Below, one piece after another: positions 9,265-16,015 of a stretch of 19,142 bases of DNA. The notes beneath the pieces are model-generated. The model was not told the origin of the DNA, ran no database searches, and saw only the letters and a list, made by a program, of their open reading frames with translations. The translations under genes were made by a program, and so were the position numbers. The DNA is from Tannerellaceae bacterium (GTDB lineage: Bacteria; Bacteroidota; Bacteroidia; Bacteroidales; Tannerellaceae), in the NCBI GenBank assembly GCA_031273385.1, contig JAISRY010000122.1:1-19142 (forward strand). Direction: 5' to 3'. How positions within the stretch are numbered: the stretch's first letter is position 1; each line of letters starts with the position of its first letter.

Positions 9265-9859
9265 CAAGAAAATATCCGAATGGATACACATACTGTTAGA
9301 TACAAGTTTCATTATTGATTACCTATCGTCGCCCGAAAAATTCGATGACAACCCTAAAAAGAAAGAAAGCATCACACTCGCCAATGATATTATGAGTGAA
9401 TTGTCTCTTGTGAATAGAGTACACAAACCTCAATTTTACATCACTTCGATTACTATAGGGGAATTAATAAAGCTCGAAACCGCATCAATTTCACGGAAAA
9501 TAGTCGAAATATTTTATTCGGGAGATGTCACTTTTCTGCCCTACGGAAAAAGTGAAGCAGAGGAAATGAATGAATTTATTCAAAAATACAGGAAATTAAA
9601 AGAGCCTTGGAAATCATTACAAGCGATAGAAAAAGCGAAAAAAGAAAGTGAATGTATGAACTATCGTGGATGGATAAACGATGATATGAAGATTTTGAGT
9701 TGCGCAAAAAAGTTGCACGATAAAAAAATGCTTGATGTGATTCTAACATCTGACGAAAAGACATTTCTCCCAATCGCAGAAATATGGAAATTGCCATGCA
9801 GATGTCTAAATTCAACGTATTTCCCAAGGGATATGTATGGGGAATTGAAAGAACAATAG
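9254..9859 (+). CDS. PIN-domain protein, putative ribonuclease (toxin-like)
   Basis: A 201-residue protein carrying the spaced acidic residues of a PIN domain. LLDTSFIIDYL (14-24) gives the first Asp (Asp16) and the following Thr/Ser; ITIGELIKLE (66-75) gives Glu70; WINDDMKILSCAKKL (140-154) gives Asp143/Asp144; and VILTSDEKTF (162-171) gives Asp167 in the final TSD motif. PIN domains are metal-dependent RNases, best known as VapC toxins but also used in RNA processing and defence. At 201 residues it is longer than the usual 130-140-aa VapC; the extra length includes a charged helical insert between Glu70 and Asp144 (KYRKLKEPWKSLQAIEKAKK). It starts 11 nt inside the preceding gene and ends 27 nt from the convergent sugar kinase. 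Base composition is far lower in G+C than the neighbours (17 of 60 in 9541-9600), which suggests transfer. PIN assignment is fairly firm; toxin activity is inference. Confidence 0.85.
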   Translation: MGNSKKISEWIHILLDTSFIIDYLSSPEKFDDNPKKKESITLANDIMSELSLVNRVHKPQFYITSITIGELIKLETASISRKIVEIFYSGDVTFLPYGKSEAEEMNEFIQKYRKLKEPWKSLQAIEKAKKESECMNYRGWINDDMKILSCAKKLHDKKMLDVILTSDEKTFLPIAEIWKLPCRCLNSTYFPRDMYGELKEQ

Positions 9860-9886
9860 TAGGGATAATTCCAATATGAAAAGCTA

Positions 9887-10807
9887 CTATCTATCTATTT
9901 TCGTGAATGATTCCGGTATTTCCGGCATGGCGCCGTGTTGTGTGCAGACGAAGGCCGACACATCTACTGCCAATGTGTGCGCTTCGGCGATGCTCTTTCC
10001 GTCAAGGATGGCCGCTATGAAAGCCGCTGTGAACGAGTCGCCTGCGCCTACCGTATCGGCAACCGTCACTTTCGGCGTTTCAACAAACGATACATGCCCT
10101 GCCGTAAAGAGGTAACTTCCGTTTATTCCGCAGGTTAGGATCAGCATTTTCAGGTTGTACTTCGCCAACAGCAACCAACATTTGTCCTGCAAGTCAATGC
10201 CGGGAAAACCGAACAAACGGCTGACGGCGACCAATTCCTCGTCGTTGATCTTCAGAATATTGCATTTGTTAAGAGCGTTTTGTAAGATATCCCTGTTATA
10301 AAATCCCTGCCGCAGGTTGATGTCGAAAATCCTGTACCGCCCCTCCCCGTCGGGTATGGCGTCGAGGAAACGGTTAATCGTATCGCGCGATACCACATTC
10401 CGTTGCGCCAGCGAACCGAAGCAAACGGCTTTTACCTGCTTCGCCAATTTTTCGAGTTCCGGTGTAAACGGGATATGATCCCACGCCACATTTTCCTTCA
10501 TGTTGTAACTCGGAACGCCTGTATTATCCACCGTTACCTGCACAACGCCAGTCGGATAAGGCGCCTTTTCAAGGTGGTAGCGCAACCCTTTGGCGTTGAA
10601 GTTCTCGAGAATCTCGTCGCCCAACCTGTCGTCGCCAATAGCGCTGACCACCACGCCGTCGTACCCGAACTGGGAAATATGGTAGGCGAAATTAGCCGGC
10701 GCCCCGCCTATCTTTTTCCCCTCCGGAAGCACGTCCCACAATGCCTCGCCAATACCGACTACAATTCCTTTCGGATTCCTTTTCTTTGTCTTTTCAGTTG
10801 TTGCCAT
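9887..10807 (-). CDS. PfkB-family carbohydrate kinase, probably fructokinase
   Basis: A 306-residue ribokinase/PfkB-fold kinase that phosphorylates a sugar with ATP in the cytoplasm. The N-terminal sugar-binding signature is GGAPANFA (34-41). The second signature, DTVGAGDSFTAAF (251-263), has the anion hole and the catalytic base Asp257. FDINLRQGFY (161-170) and LKINDEELVAV (185-195) are segments I associate with Bacteroidota fructokinases, so fructose is the most likely substrate, but ribose or other ketoses cannot be excluded by eye. Length is normal for the family. The ATG at 10807 precedes a short charged leader before GIVVGIGEALWDVLP. It stands alone on the minus strand, convergent with the PIN gene and divergent from the LysE-type gene. 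A symmetric site overlaps its likely promoter. Confidence 0.88.
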   Translation of the reverse strand: MATTEKTKKRNPKGIVVGIGEALWDVLPEGKKIGGAPANFAYHISQFGYDGVVVSAIGDDRLGDEILENFNAKGLRYHLEKAPYPTGVVQVTVDNTGVPSYNMKENVAWDHIPFTPELEKLAKQVKAVCFGSLAQRNVVSRDTINRFLDAIPDGEGRYRIFDINLRQGFYNRDILQNALNKCNILKINDEELVAVSRLFGFPGIDLQDKCWLLLAKYNLKMLILTCGINGSYLFTAGHVSFVETPKVTVADTVGAGDSFTAAFIAAILDGKSIAEAHTLAVDVSAFVCTQHGAMPEIPESFTKIDR

Positions 10808-10820
10808 ATCATGTCATACA

Positions 10821-10837
10821 TTTATGGCATAAAGGTA
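10821..10837 (-). promoter_or_regulatory. Candidate -7 box and overlapping palindromic operator of the sugar kinase gene
   Basis: TTTATG-G-CATAAA (10821-10833) is a perfect 6+1+6 inverted repeat. It overlaps TACCTTTA on the minus strand (10837 down to 10830), one base from the -7 consensus TAnnTTTG and 23 nt before the start codon at 10807. A repressor bound here would block this promoter. No TTTG -33 box is found at the normal distance, so the promoter call is tentative. Confidence 0.35.
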
Positions 10838-10935
10838 GTTGACCGAAAGATCGCAGCCATGCATTTGTTGAAAAAAAACGGAAAAATAATTCGTCGTCAT
10901 TCCAATTTGACGGGTGTGGCCAAACGCCGTAGGCA

Positions 10936-11023
10936 GAGTATGCATACTTTCTGGAAAGAGTATGCATACTTTCCCGAAAGAGTATGCATACTTTTTTGAA
11001 AGAGGGTGCATACTCTACTCTGG
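10936..11023. repeat. Four-unit 22-bp tandem array of 12-bp palindromes
   Basis: Units start at 10936, 10958, 10980 and 11002, an exact 22-bp period. The first three share the identical 13-mer GAGTATGCATACT, containing the perfect palindrome AGTATGCATACT. The fourth is degenerate (GAGGGTGCATACT). The 9-nt linkers are TT-ctg-GAAA, TT-ccc-GAAA and TT-ttt-GAAA, so CTTTC-nn-GAAAG forms a second palindrome at each junction (with a T-G pair at the third). The array therefore reads almost the same on both strands. It lies in the 302-nt gap between the sugar kinase (-) and the LysE-type gene (+), 29 nt upstream of the latter's -33 box. Small open frames through it cycle through MHTF/YAYF/VCIL-like peptides because 22 is not a multiple of three; these are artefacts. 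The rest of the gap (10838-10935) shows nothing I can name. Confidence 0.9.
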
Positions 11024-11052
11024 ATCGTTTATAATGACGACGAATCATAACG

Positions 11053-11082
11053 TTTGCAGATTAAAAAGATGTTGTATCTTTG
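11053..11082 (+). promoter_or_regulatory. Bacteroides-type promoter of the LysE-CBM9 pair
   Basis: TTTG (11053-11056) and TATCTTTG (11075-11082) match the -33 TTTG and -7 TAnnTTTG consensus boxes, separated by 18 nt. Transcription would begin near 11089, leaving a ~20-nt leader before the ATG at 11110. The TTG inside the -7 box is an apparent upstream start and is rejected for that reason. This is the best-matched promoter in the window. Confidence 0.75.
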
Positions 11083-11109
11083 TGGCGGATAAAATGCAAA
11101 GATCTTTAC

Positions 11110-11739
11110 ATGTTGGGATTAGTCACGAAAGGTATTCTCGTTGGAGTATTGGTGTCAGCGCCCATGGGGCCGGTTGGTATGCTATGTATTCAAAGAACTC
11201 TGAGTAAGGGGCGTAGGCACGGTTTTGTTACCGGCCTGGGCGCTGCGTTTTCTGATATTATATATGCTACCGTCACCTGCCTGGGCATGGGGGTGGTGGT
11301 CAATTTCGTAGAGGCGAACCATGCGGCGTTGCAGTTGGTGGGAAGCCTTGTCTTGGGGCTTTTCGGCTATTATATTTATCAAACCAACCCCACAAAAAGT
11401 TTAAAAAAACAAAAAGAGAAAAAATTATCCTATACACAGGATTTTATTACAGCTTTTCTGCTTACTTTTAGCAATGTTTTAATTGTGCTGTTATTTATTG
11501 GATTATTTGCCCGTTTCGGGTTTGTATTACCGGAATATTCCGTCTGGATGTTGATTGGTGGTATTGTTTGTATTGGAGTGGGTGCAATATTGTGGTGGTT
11601 TGGGATAACATATATCGTTTCGAAAATGAAAGTATGGTTTAACGTTCGTGGTATTTGGGTATTGAATCGAATCGTAGGTTCGATCATCATCCTGCTGTCT
11701 ATTGTCGGTGTTTTATCCGTATATATATATTATGTGTAA
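11110..11739 (+). CDS. LysE family translocator (putative amino-acid or small-metabolite exporter)
   Basis: A 209-residue integral membrane protein of the LysE/RhtB type, which export amino acids or related compounds using the proton gradient. The ATG at 11110 begins MLGLVTKGILVGVLVSAPMG; the family signature PMGPVG (18-23) follows the first membrane segment, and GLGAAFSDIIYA (42-53) is the second conserved element. Six membrane segments can be counted: about 5-25, 40-65, 71-88, a longer one after the basic loop KSLKKQKEKK, then two toward the C-terminus. The basic cytoplasmic loop in the middle fits the known topology. The substrate is not predictable. It begins ~28 nt downstream of a strong promoter and is followed 23 nt later by a CBM9-like gene, probably in one transcript. 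The second half is AT-richer than the first. Confidence 0.85.
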   Translation: MLGLVTKGILVGVLVSAPMGPVGMLCIQRTLSKGRRHGFVTGLGAAFSDIIYATVTCLGMGVVVNFVEANHAALQLVGSLVLGLFGYYIYQTNPTKSLKKQKEKKLSYTQDFITAFLLTFSNVLIVLLFIGLFARFGFVLPEYSVWMLIGGIVCIGVGAILWWFGITYIVSKMKVWFNVRGIWVLNRIVGSIIILLSIVGVLSVYIYYV

Positions 11740-11762
11740 TTATCGTCTAAAATTTATATAAT

Positions 11763-12404
11763 ATGAAAAGGCTCAAGGTACCTTGTCTTGTCGCGCTTGA
11801 TGTGTTGGATTTATCATCCGTTGGATTTCTGTTGGAAAATAGGGCTCAACGGGAGTATATTGATGTGGTTAATTGGAAACAGTACCCATACAAGCCTATT
11901 GTCGTTTTTGATATCGCCCGGTCGAACGTGAACTTATATATTCGTTTCTTTGTGAAAGGAAACGGGTTAAAGGCGCTGTATACGACCGACAATTCTCCTG
12001 TTCATAAAGACAGTTGCGTCGAATTTTTCATGAAAAAACCCGGTGATGAAGGGTACATGAATTTTGAGTTCAATTGCCTTGGCGTATGCGATGCGGCCTA
12101 CCGCCTGTCTCGTGATGTGAAGCAGCCGCTTTCGCAGGACGAGTATCAGTCTATCCGCCGTTATACCAACGTGGAACACCGCGCTTTTGAGGAAAAGAGC
12201 GGGGTTTATACATGGGAATTAATCGTGGCTATTCCGCTTCAGTTGATGGGGTTGGATCCGGAAAATCTTCCTGAAAAGATCGGGGGTAATTTCTATAAGT
12301 GTGCGGATGAGACGACCTCTCCCCACTTTGTGAGTTGGAATCCGATCGAAACGGAGGCTCCCGATTTTCACCGGCCGGATTTTTTTGGAGAAATCTATTT
12401 CTAA
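11763..12404 (+). CDS. Carbohydrate-binding family 9-like protein
   Basis: A 213-residue protein that resembles the CBM9-like beta-sandwich domain found in Bacteroidota as single-domain proteins. The recognisable parts are DSCVEFFMKKPGDEGYMNFE (the conserved central strands with the acidic DSCVEFF motif), FNCLGVCDAAYRLSR after it, and the C-terminal HFVSWNPIETEAPDFHRPDF, FGEIYF ending. CBM9 domains bind sugar chain ends or cellooligosaccharides, but the single-domain cytosolic type has no proven role that I know. There is no signal peptide or lipobox, so it should be cytoplasmic. It follows the LysE-type gene by 23 nt and is closed by a strong intrinsic terminator, so the two likely form a bicistron. 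Function in this pair is unknown. Confidence 0.75.
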   Translation: MKRLKVPCLVALDVLDLSSVGFLLENRAQREYIDVVNWKQYPYKPIVVFDIARSNVNLYIRFFVKGNGLKALYTTDNSPVHKDSCVEFFMKKPGDEGYMNFEFNCLGVCDAAYRLSRDVKQPLSQDEYQSIRRYTNVEHRAFEEKSGVYTWELIVAIPLQLMGLDPENLPEKIGGNFYKCADETTSPHFVSWNPIETEAPDFHRPDFFGEIYF

Positions 12405-12450
12405 AAGGCTTTTCCGCCGCCGTAGGCGACGGGGCACACAAACAAGCGAT

Positions 12451-12484
12451 GAGGCTGTCTCGAAAACGGGCAGCCTCTTTTTTT
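12451..12484 (+). terminator. Rho-independent terminator of the LysE-CBM9 transcript
   Basis: GAGGCTG (12451-12457) pairs with CAGCCTC (12471-12477). The stem continues as CTCG/CGGG around an AAAA loop with one bulged T, followed directly by seven T residues (12478-12484). It lies 46 nt past the CBM9-like stop. In the opposite direction the hairpin is not followed by a T run, so it is probably one-way. Confidence 0.85.
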
Positions 12485-12499
12485 GCTTCTACGGTCTCC

Positions 12500-12898
12500 T
12501 TAATCGGACAGTTTCTTTTCAATAATAAAAGAGATAATCAGGGCAATACCGCCAAACAACAGCACCGATGCGCCGTAGGCGGAAGCGATAGCCTCTCTTT
12601 GTTGCCAGTGATCCGCATCTGCCAGGATGTTGTTTGATACCAGAACCGTGCTGATAATAAAGCCGCTAAGTATACCAAGCCCTATCCCGGCAAGCAGGCT
12701 TCCGATCTTCAGGCTGCTGAACGAAAAACTGCCTGGGAATCGTTTTAACCTCCCGTCAAAAACAGACGGGTCGACTTTCTCTCCTATTTTCTCAATCATG
12801 GCCAGGCGCTCCTTTTTGCAAATGAGCAATTCGAATATGCCATAAATCCCTGCGCTAATGATCCCGATAATAAGCGGGACGCTAATAAACTCCAACAT
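12500..12898 (-). CDS. DUF6249-type small membrane protein
   Basis: A 132-residue protein with three likely membrane segments: about 5-27 (SVPLIIGIISAGIYGIFELL), 66-87 (GSLLAGIGLGILSGFIIST) and 108-126 (SVLLFGGIALIISFII). After the first segment comes KKERLAMIEKIGEK, the basic motif I associate with the DUF6249 proteins common in Bacteroidota. In those genomes they often sit with ECF sigma factor or anti-sigma-like genes, but no such gene is next to this one. The C-terminus is short and charged (EKKLSD). Function is unknown. It stands alone on the minus strand, with its stop facing the terminator of the LysE-CBM9 pair and its start divergent from nusB across 184 nt. Confidence 0.7.
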   Translation of the reverse strand: MLEFISVPLIIGIISAGIYGIFELLICKKERLAMIEKIGEKVDPSVFDGRLKRFPGSFSFSSLKIGSLLAGIGLGILSGFIISTVLVSNNILADADHWQQREAIASAYGASVLLFGGIALIISFIIEKKLSD

Positions 12899-13002
12899 AC
12901 TACATTGTTTTTTTAATGAATAATCCGTTTTATCAATCTCATCACATTTGACGCCTCTCTTTGGAAAAGGTTACAGACGGTGGATTATTTTTGGGGGGAA
13001 TT

Positions 13003-13034
13003 ATTGTTGGGTAAATAAAGATTGACTACATTTG
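13003..13034 (+). promoter_or_regulatory. Bacteroides-type promoter of the nusB operon
   Basis: TACATTTG (13027-13034) matches the TAnnTTTG -7 box exactly; ATTG (13003-13006), 20 nt upstream, is a degenerate -33 box. The start would be near 13041, with a ~42-nt leader to the ATG at 13083. The rest of the 184-nt gap (12899-13002) is AT-rich and shows no clear promoter for the divergent DUF6249-type gene. Confidence 0.6.
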
Positions 13035-13082
13035 CAGGCTGATTTTATGACATAAATAAAAACAAAGAAGTTCCTTCAAACG

Positions 13083-14009
13083 ATGATTAATAGAATATTA
13101 ATTCGTATCAAAGTCCTACAGATCATGTATGCATATTATCTGAATGGGAATAACGATCTGAAAACGGCGGAAAACGAATTGCTTTTCAGCCTGCAAAAAT
13201 CTTACGATTTATATCATTACTTTCTTCTTCTTCTCATTGATCTTACGAATCTCCAAGGCCGGAAAGTCGATAACCGGCGGCACAAATACCGGCCGTCCGA
13301 CGACGACCTGAATCCGAATATGCGGCTGATAAACAACCGTTTCATCGCCCAGTTGAGCGCCAATGAATCGCTTCTTCACTATGTGAACGAGCGCAAGCTG
13401 TCGTGGGATAACGACCAGGATTTCGTGAAAAGCCTGTTGGAGCAGATCCTCTCGTCGGATATCTATGCGGCCTATATGGAGAACGAAGACGATTCGTATG
13501 AGACGGATAAGGAATTTTGGCGTGCCGTCTTCAAGCACCTGGTCTGCGGCAATGAGATGATCGTCGACCACCTGGAAGACAAGAGCATATACTGGAACGA
13601 CGATATCGAAATCGTGCAGACGTTCACCCTGAAGACGATCAAGCGTTTCAGCGAGGAGGAGGGCGGCGGGCAGTCGCTGTTGCCGATGTTCAAAGACCAG
13701 GAAGACCGCATGTTTGCGATCAAATTGTTTCGCGAATCACTCCTGCACGAGGGCGAATACCGCGAACGGATCAATAAGCATACGAAGAATTGGGAGACGG
13801 AGCGCGTTGCCCATATCGACCTGATTATTATGCAGGTAGCGCTTGCCGAGATCATGACGTTCCCCTCTATTCCGGTCAACGTCAGCCTGAACGAATACAT
13901 CGACACGGCGAAATATTACAGCACGCCCAAGAGCGGTACCTTTATTAACGGCATCCTGGACGCGATCGTCGATGAGTTAAAAAAGGAAAAGCTATTGCTT
14001 AAGCATTAA
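13083..14009 (+). CDS. nusB: Transcription antitermination factor NusB, N-terminally extended
   Basis: A 308-residue protein whose last ~140 residues are the all-helical NusB domain. It contains RMFAIKLFRESLLHEGEYRE, then VAHIDLIIMQVALAEIMTFP, SIPVNVSLNEYIDTAKYYS and GTFINGILDAIVDEL, all characteristic of NusB. NusB binds boxA RNA with NusE (S10) in the antitermination complex for rRNA operons. E. coli NusB is about 140 residues. Here the first ~165 residues (opening MINRILIRIKVLQIMYAYYL, itself similar to the usual NusB first helix) form an added or split region, as I recall for other Bacteroidota. The ATG at 13083 follows a promoter, and yajC comes 59 nt later. It is the first gene of the nusB-yajC-ybbR-coaE set. 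Confidence 0.92.
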   Translation: MINRILIRIKVLQIMYAYYLNGNNDLKTAENELLFSLQKSYDLYHYFLLLLIDLTNLQGRKVDNRRHKYRPSDDDLNPNMRLINNRFIAQLSANESLLHYVNERKLSWDNDQDFVKSLLEQILSSDIYAAYMENEDDSYETDKEFWRAVFKHLVCGNEMIVDHLEDKSIYWNDDIEIVQTFTLKTIKRFSEEEGGGQSLLPMFKDQEDRMFAIKLFRESLLHEGEYRERINKHTKNWETERVAHIDLIIMQVALAEIMTFPSIPVNVSLNEYIDTAKYYSTPKSGTFINGILDAIVDELKKEKLLLKH

Positions 14010-14026
14010 TATTATGCCTATATTTG
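13994..14026 (+). promoter_or_regulatory. Candidate internal promoter before yajC
   Basis: TATATTTG (14019-14026) is an exact -7 match inside the nusB-yajC gap, with ATTG (13994-13997) 21 nt upstream. It ends 42 nt before the yajC ATG. It would let yajC, ybbR and coaE be expressed apart from nusB. The -33 element is degenerate, so this is moderate evidence. Confidence 0.45.
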
Positions 14027-14068
14027 TCTGGTTTTTATAAGCAATTATTTATTTCAATACAATAGAAA

Positions 14069-14386
14069 ATGAATCTACTCAGTATTTTACTTCAAGCTCC
14101 GGCGCCGGCAAGCGGAGGCAATTTTTCGATGATTTTGATGATGGTCGTCGTTGTGGCTATCTTTTATTTCTTTATGATCCGTCCGCAGCAAAAGAGGCAA
14201 AAGGAGATCAGGAAAGCCCGCGAAGCGATGAAACCCGGCGATAAGGTGATCACTTCCGGCGGTATTTATGGGAAAGTAAAGGAGATCACCGACACGCACA
14301 TGCTGATCGAAATAGCGGATGGCGTCAGGGTACGTATCGACAAGGCCTCCGTTTTTGCTTCGCCCGAAGATCTGCTGCAGAAATAA
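14069..14386 (+). CDS. yajC: Preprotein translocase subunit YajC
   Basis: A 105-residue inner-membrane protein, accessory to SecDF and the SecYEG translocon. A short N-terminal region leads into one membrane helix (about 20-36, MILMMVVVVAIFYFFMI), then the invariant RPQQKRQKE at the cytoplasmic border (38-46). The cytoplasmic domain follows with the MKPGDKVITSGGIYGKV signature (54-70). Length is normal. The first ~19 residues are rich in Ala/Pro/Gly. It follows nusB by 59 nt and precedes the YbbR-like gene by 20 nt. In Bacteroidota yajC is found in this cluster rather than next to secD, as I recall. Confidence 0.95.
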   Translation: MNLLSILLQAPAPASGGNFSMILMMVVVVAIFYFFMIRPQQKRQKEIRKAREAMKPGDKVITSGGIYGKVKEITDTHMLIEIADGVRVRIDKASVFASPEDLLQK

Positions 14387-14406
14387 TTAAAGCGTACCGG
14401 AGGCTT

Positions 14407-15420
14407 ATGCAACGACTTGAACATATCAACGAATCATTCAAGTCTGAAAAGAGGAGAATTAAAGCGTTCCTATCCCGTCAAAGATGGAAGGAGGCTTTAA
14501 TCTTCCTTTTTTTTGTGTTTCTTGCGTTCAGTTTCTGGGTTTTACAGAGTTTGCAGGAGGAGTATGAGATTCAGGTCACGCTGCCTGTGCGGTACAGGAA
14601 CGTCCCTCCCGATATTTCGTTTATCCAGACGCCGCCCAGGGAGATCAGGGCGCGCATAAAAGACAAGGGCAGCGTCCTGTTGAACTACACCGTAGGGCAG
14701 AACTTTTCCGGTATTGACATCAATATGAAAGATATTCCGGAGAAAAACGGCGTCGTCCTGTTCTCCGAAAAAGAGGTAGAGAGCGGCATTATGAAGCAGC
14801 TTATCGCCACGACCAACCTGCTCAGCTTCGAGCCTCGCCGGATAGAGGCGCCTTATGGCATACGGATGAATAAGACGGTACCGGTCGTCTTTGACGGCAG
14901 GGTACATACGGAGCCGGGCTTTTTCGTGTGCGGGGATATCGTGGTTGATCCGCCTATCGTCGAGGTGTATGCGGCCGATGCGGTATTGGACACCTTGCGG
15001 TCGGTCAAGACCGTGCATACGGAGATCACGAGGGGCGACAAGACGCTGACCCGCTTGATCCAGCTTCAGAAAATCGACGGGGTTTCCATCGAGCCGAACG
15101 CCGTATCCATCACCGTTCCCATTGAGGAGTTTACGGAAAAGACGCTGGAAATCCCTGTCGTCTGTACGGGGACGCCGTCGCGTTATACGATCCGCACGTT
15201 CCCCGCGGTGGTGAAGATCACCGGCAGTGTGCCGCTGTCGCGCTTTAAGGAGCTGACGGAGGCGGATTTCTCCATGCAGGTCTCTTTTGACGATATGAAA
15301 CAGAACGTGTCGGGGGTTCTTCCCGTCCGGTTGACGGAAAAGCCTGATTGGGTAAGGAATATCACTGTTTCCCCCGATTCGGTCGAGTTTATCCTGGAAC
15401 AAAGCGGCGAGGATGATTAA
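14407..15420 (+). CDS. YbbR-like (CdaR-type) domain protein
   Basis: A 337-residue single-pass membrane protein. A basic cytoplasmic N-terminus (KSEKRRIKAFLSRQRWKE) precedes one membrane helix (about 29-47, ALIFLFFVFLAFSFWVLQS), then an extracytoplasmic region of repeated beta-rich YbbR units. EYEIQVTLPVRYRNVPPD begins the first unit and TLEIPVVCTGTPSRYTIRTF the last. In Firmicutes, YbbR/CdaR proteins regulate the diadenylate cyclase CdaA; no cdaA is in this window, so that role is not claimed. It starts 20 nt after yajC and overlaps coaE by 8 nt. The function in Bacteroidota is not established to my knowledge. Confidence 0.85.
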   Translation: MQRLEHINESFKSEKRRIKAFLSRQRWKEALIFLFFVFLAFSFWVLQSLQEEYEIQVTLPVRYRNVPPDISFIQTPPREIRARIKDKGSVLLNYTVGQNFSGIDINMKDIPEKNGVVLFSEKEVESGIMKQLIATTNLLSFEPRRIEAPYGIRMNKTVPVVFDGRVHTEPGFFVCGDIVVDPPIVEVYAADAVLDTLRSVKTVHTEITRGDKTLTRLIQLQKIDGVSIEPNAVSITVPIEEFTEKTLEIPVVCTGTPSRYTIRTFPAVVKITGSVPLSRFKELTEADFSMQVSFDDMKQNVSGVLPVRLTEKPDWVRNITVSPDSVEFILEQSGEDD

Positions 15421-16015
15421 GGTTGGGCTGACCGGTGGGATAGGCAGCGGGAAGTCGGTCGTCGCTTCGCTGTTCGGCGTCTTGGGGATTCCGGTGTATA
15501 TTGCCGATACCGAGAGCAAGCGATTGGTCAACAGCTCGCCTTTGATCCGTGAACGGCTTACGGCGTTGTTTGGCGACGGGATCTATGGCGACGGGAGGAT
15601 AGACCGCCGGCGCCTGGCTTCGCTGATCTTTGGCGACGCCGCCCTTTTGAAGCGGGTGAACACCATTATCCATCCCGAGGTGTGCGCCCATTTCCTGGCC
15701 TGGGCGGAGCGGCAAACGTCTGATATCTGTGTCATTGAGACGGCTATCCTTTTTGAATCCGGGTTTGACAGGGAGGTCGATGTCTCCGTATTGGTGTATG
15801 CGCCTTTGGCGTTGAGGACGGAGCGTGTGCTGATGCGTGAACAGGGGATGACCCGCGAAGAGGCCGCCGGCAGGATGCGCCACCAGTCGTCCGACGAAGA
15901 GAAGAGGGAGATGGCCACTTACGTGCTGTATAACCACGACGGGGAGGCCTTGATTCCGCAGGCGGAGCGCCTCATTGCCGCTTTGCGGCTCAGGGAAAGC
16001 GCGGGGAGGTCATAG
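15413..16015 (+). CDS. coaE: Dephospho-CoA kinase
   Basis: A 200-residue P-loop kinase that makes CoA by phosphorylating the 3' hydroxyl of dephospho-CoA, the last step of CoA synthesis. The Walker A is GLTGGIGSGKS (5-15), followed by VYIADTESKRLV, in which the Asp of AD is the expected catalytic base. LLKRVNTIIHPEV and, near the end, YVLYNHDGEAL (the conserved Asn region) are further family landmarks. Length is typical. It starts 8 nt inside the YbbR-like gene. Its 3' end overlaps the convergent nhaD gene by 6 nt (16010-16015), so no independent terminator can lie between them. Confidence 0.95.
   Translation: MIKVGLTGGIGSGKSVVASLFGVLGIPVYIADTESKRLVNSSPLIRERLTALFGDGIYGDGRIDRRRLASLIFGDAALLKRVNTIIHPEVCAHFLAWAERQTSDICVIETAILFESGFDREVDVSVLVYAPLALRTERVLMREQGMTREEAAGRMRHQSSDEEKREMATYVLYNHDGEALIPQAERLIAALRLRESAGRS

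Noticed and set aside
10403..10999. A 198-aa plus-strand frame opposite the sugar kinase, running into the 22-bp repeats
   Set aside because: Most of it is antisense to a real gene and the end is repeat-encoded; no start signal is seen.
10936..11023. Reading the tandem array as a CRISPR
   Set aside because: The conserved core is 13 bp with 9-bp linkers that are themselves mostly conserved; no cas genes are nearby, and true spacers would be about 30 bp and unique.
14542..15531. A 329-aa minus-strand frame opposite the YbbR-like gene and coaE start
   Set aside because: Antisense to two well-supported genes, with no domain or upstream signal.
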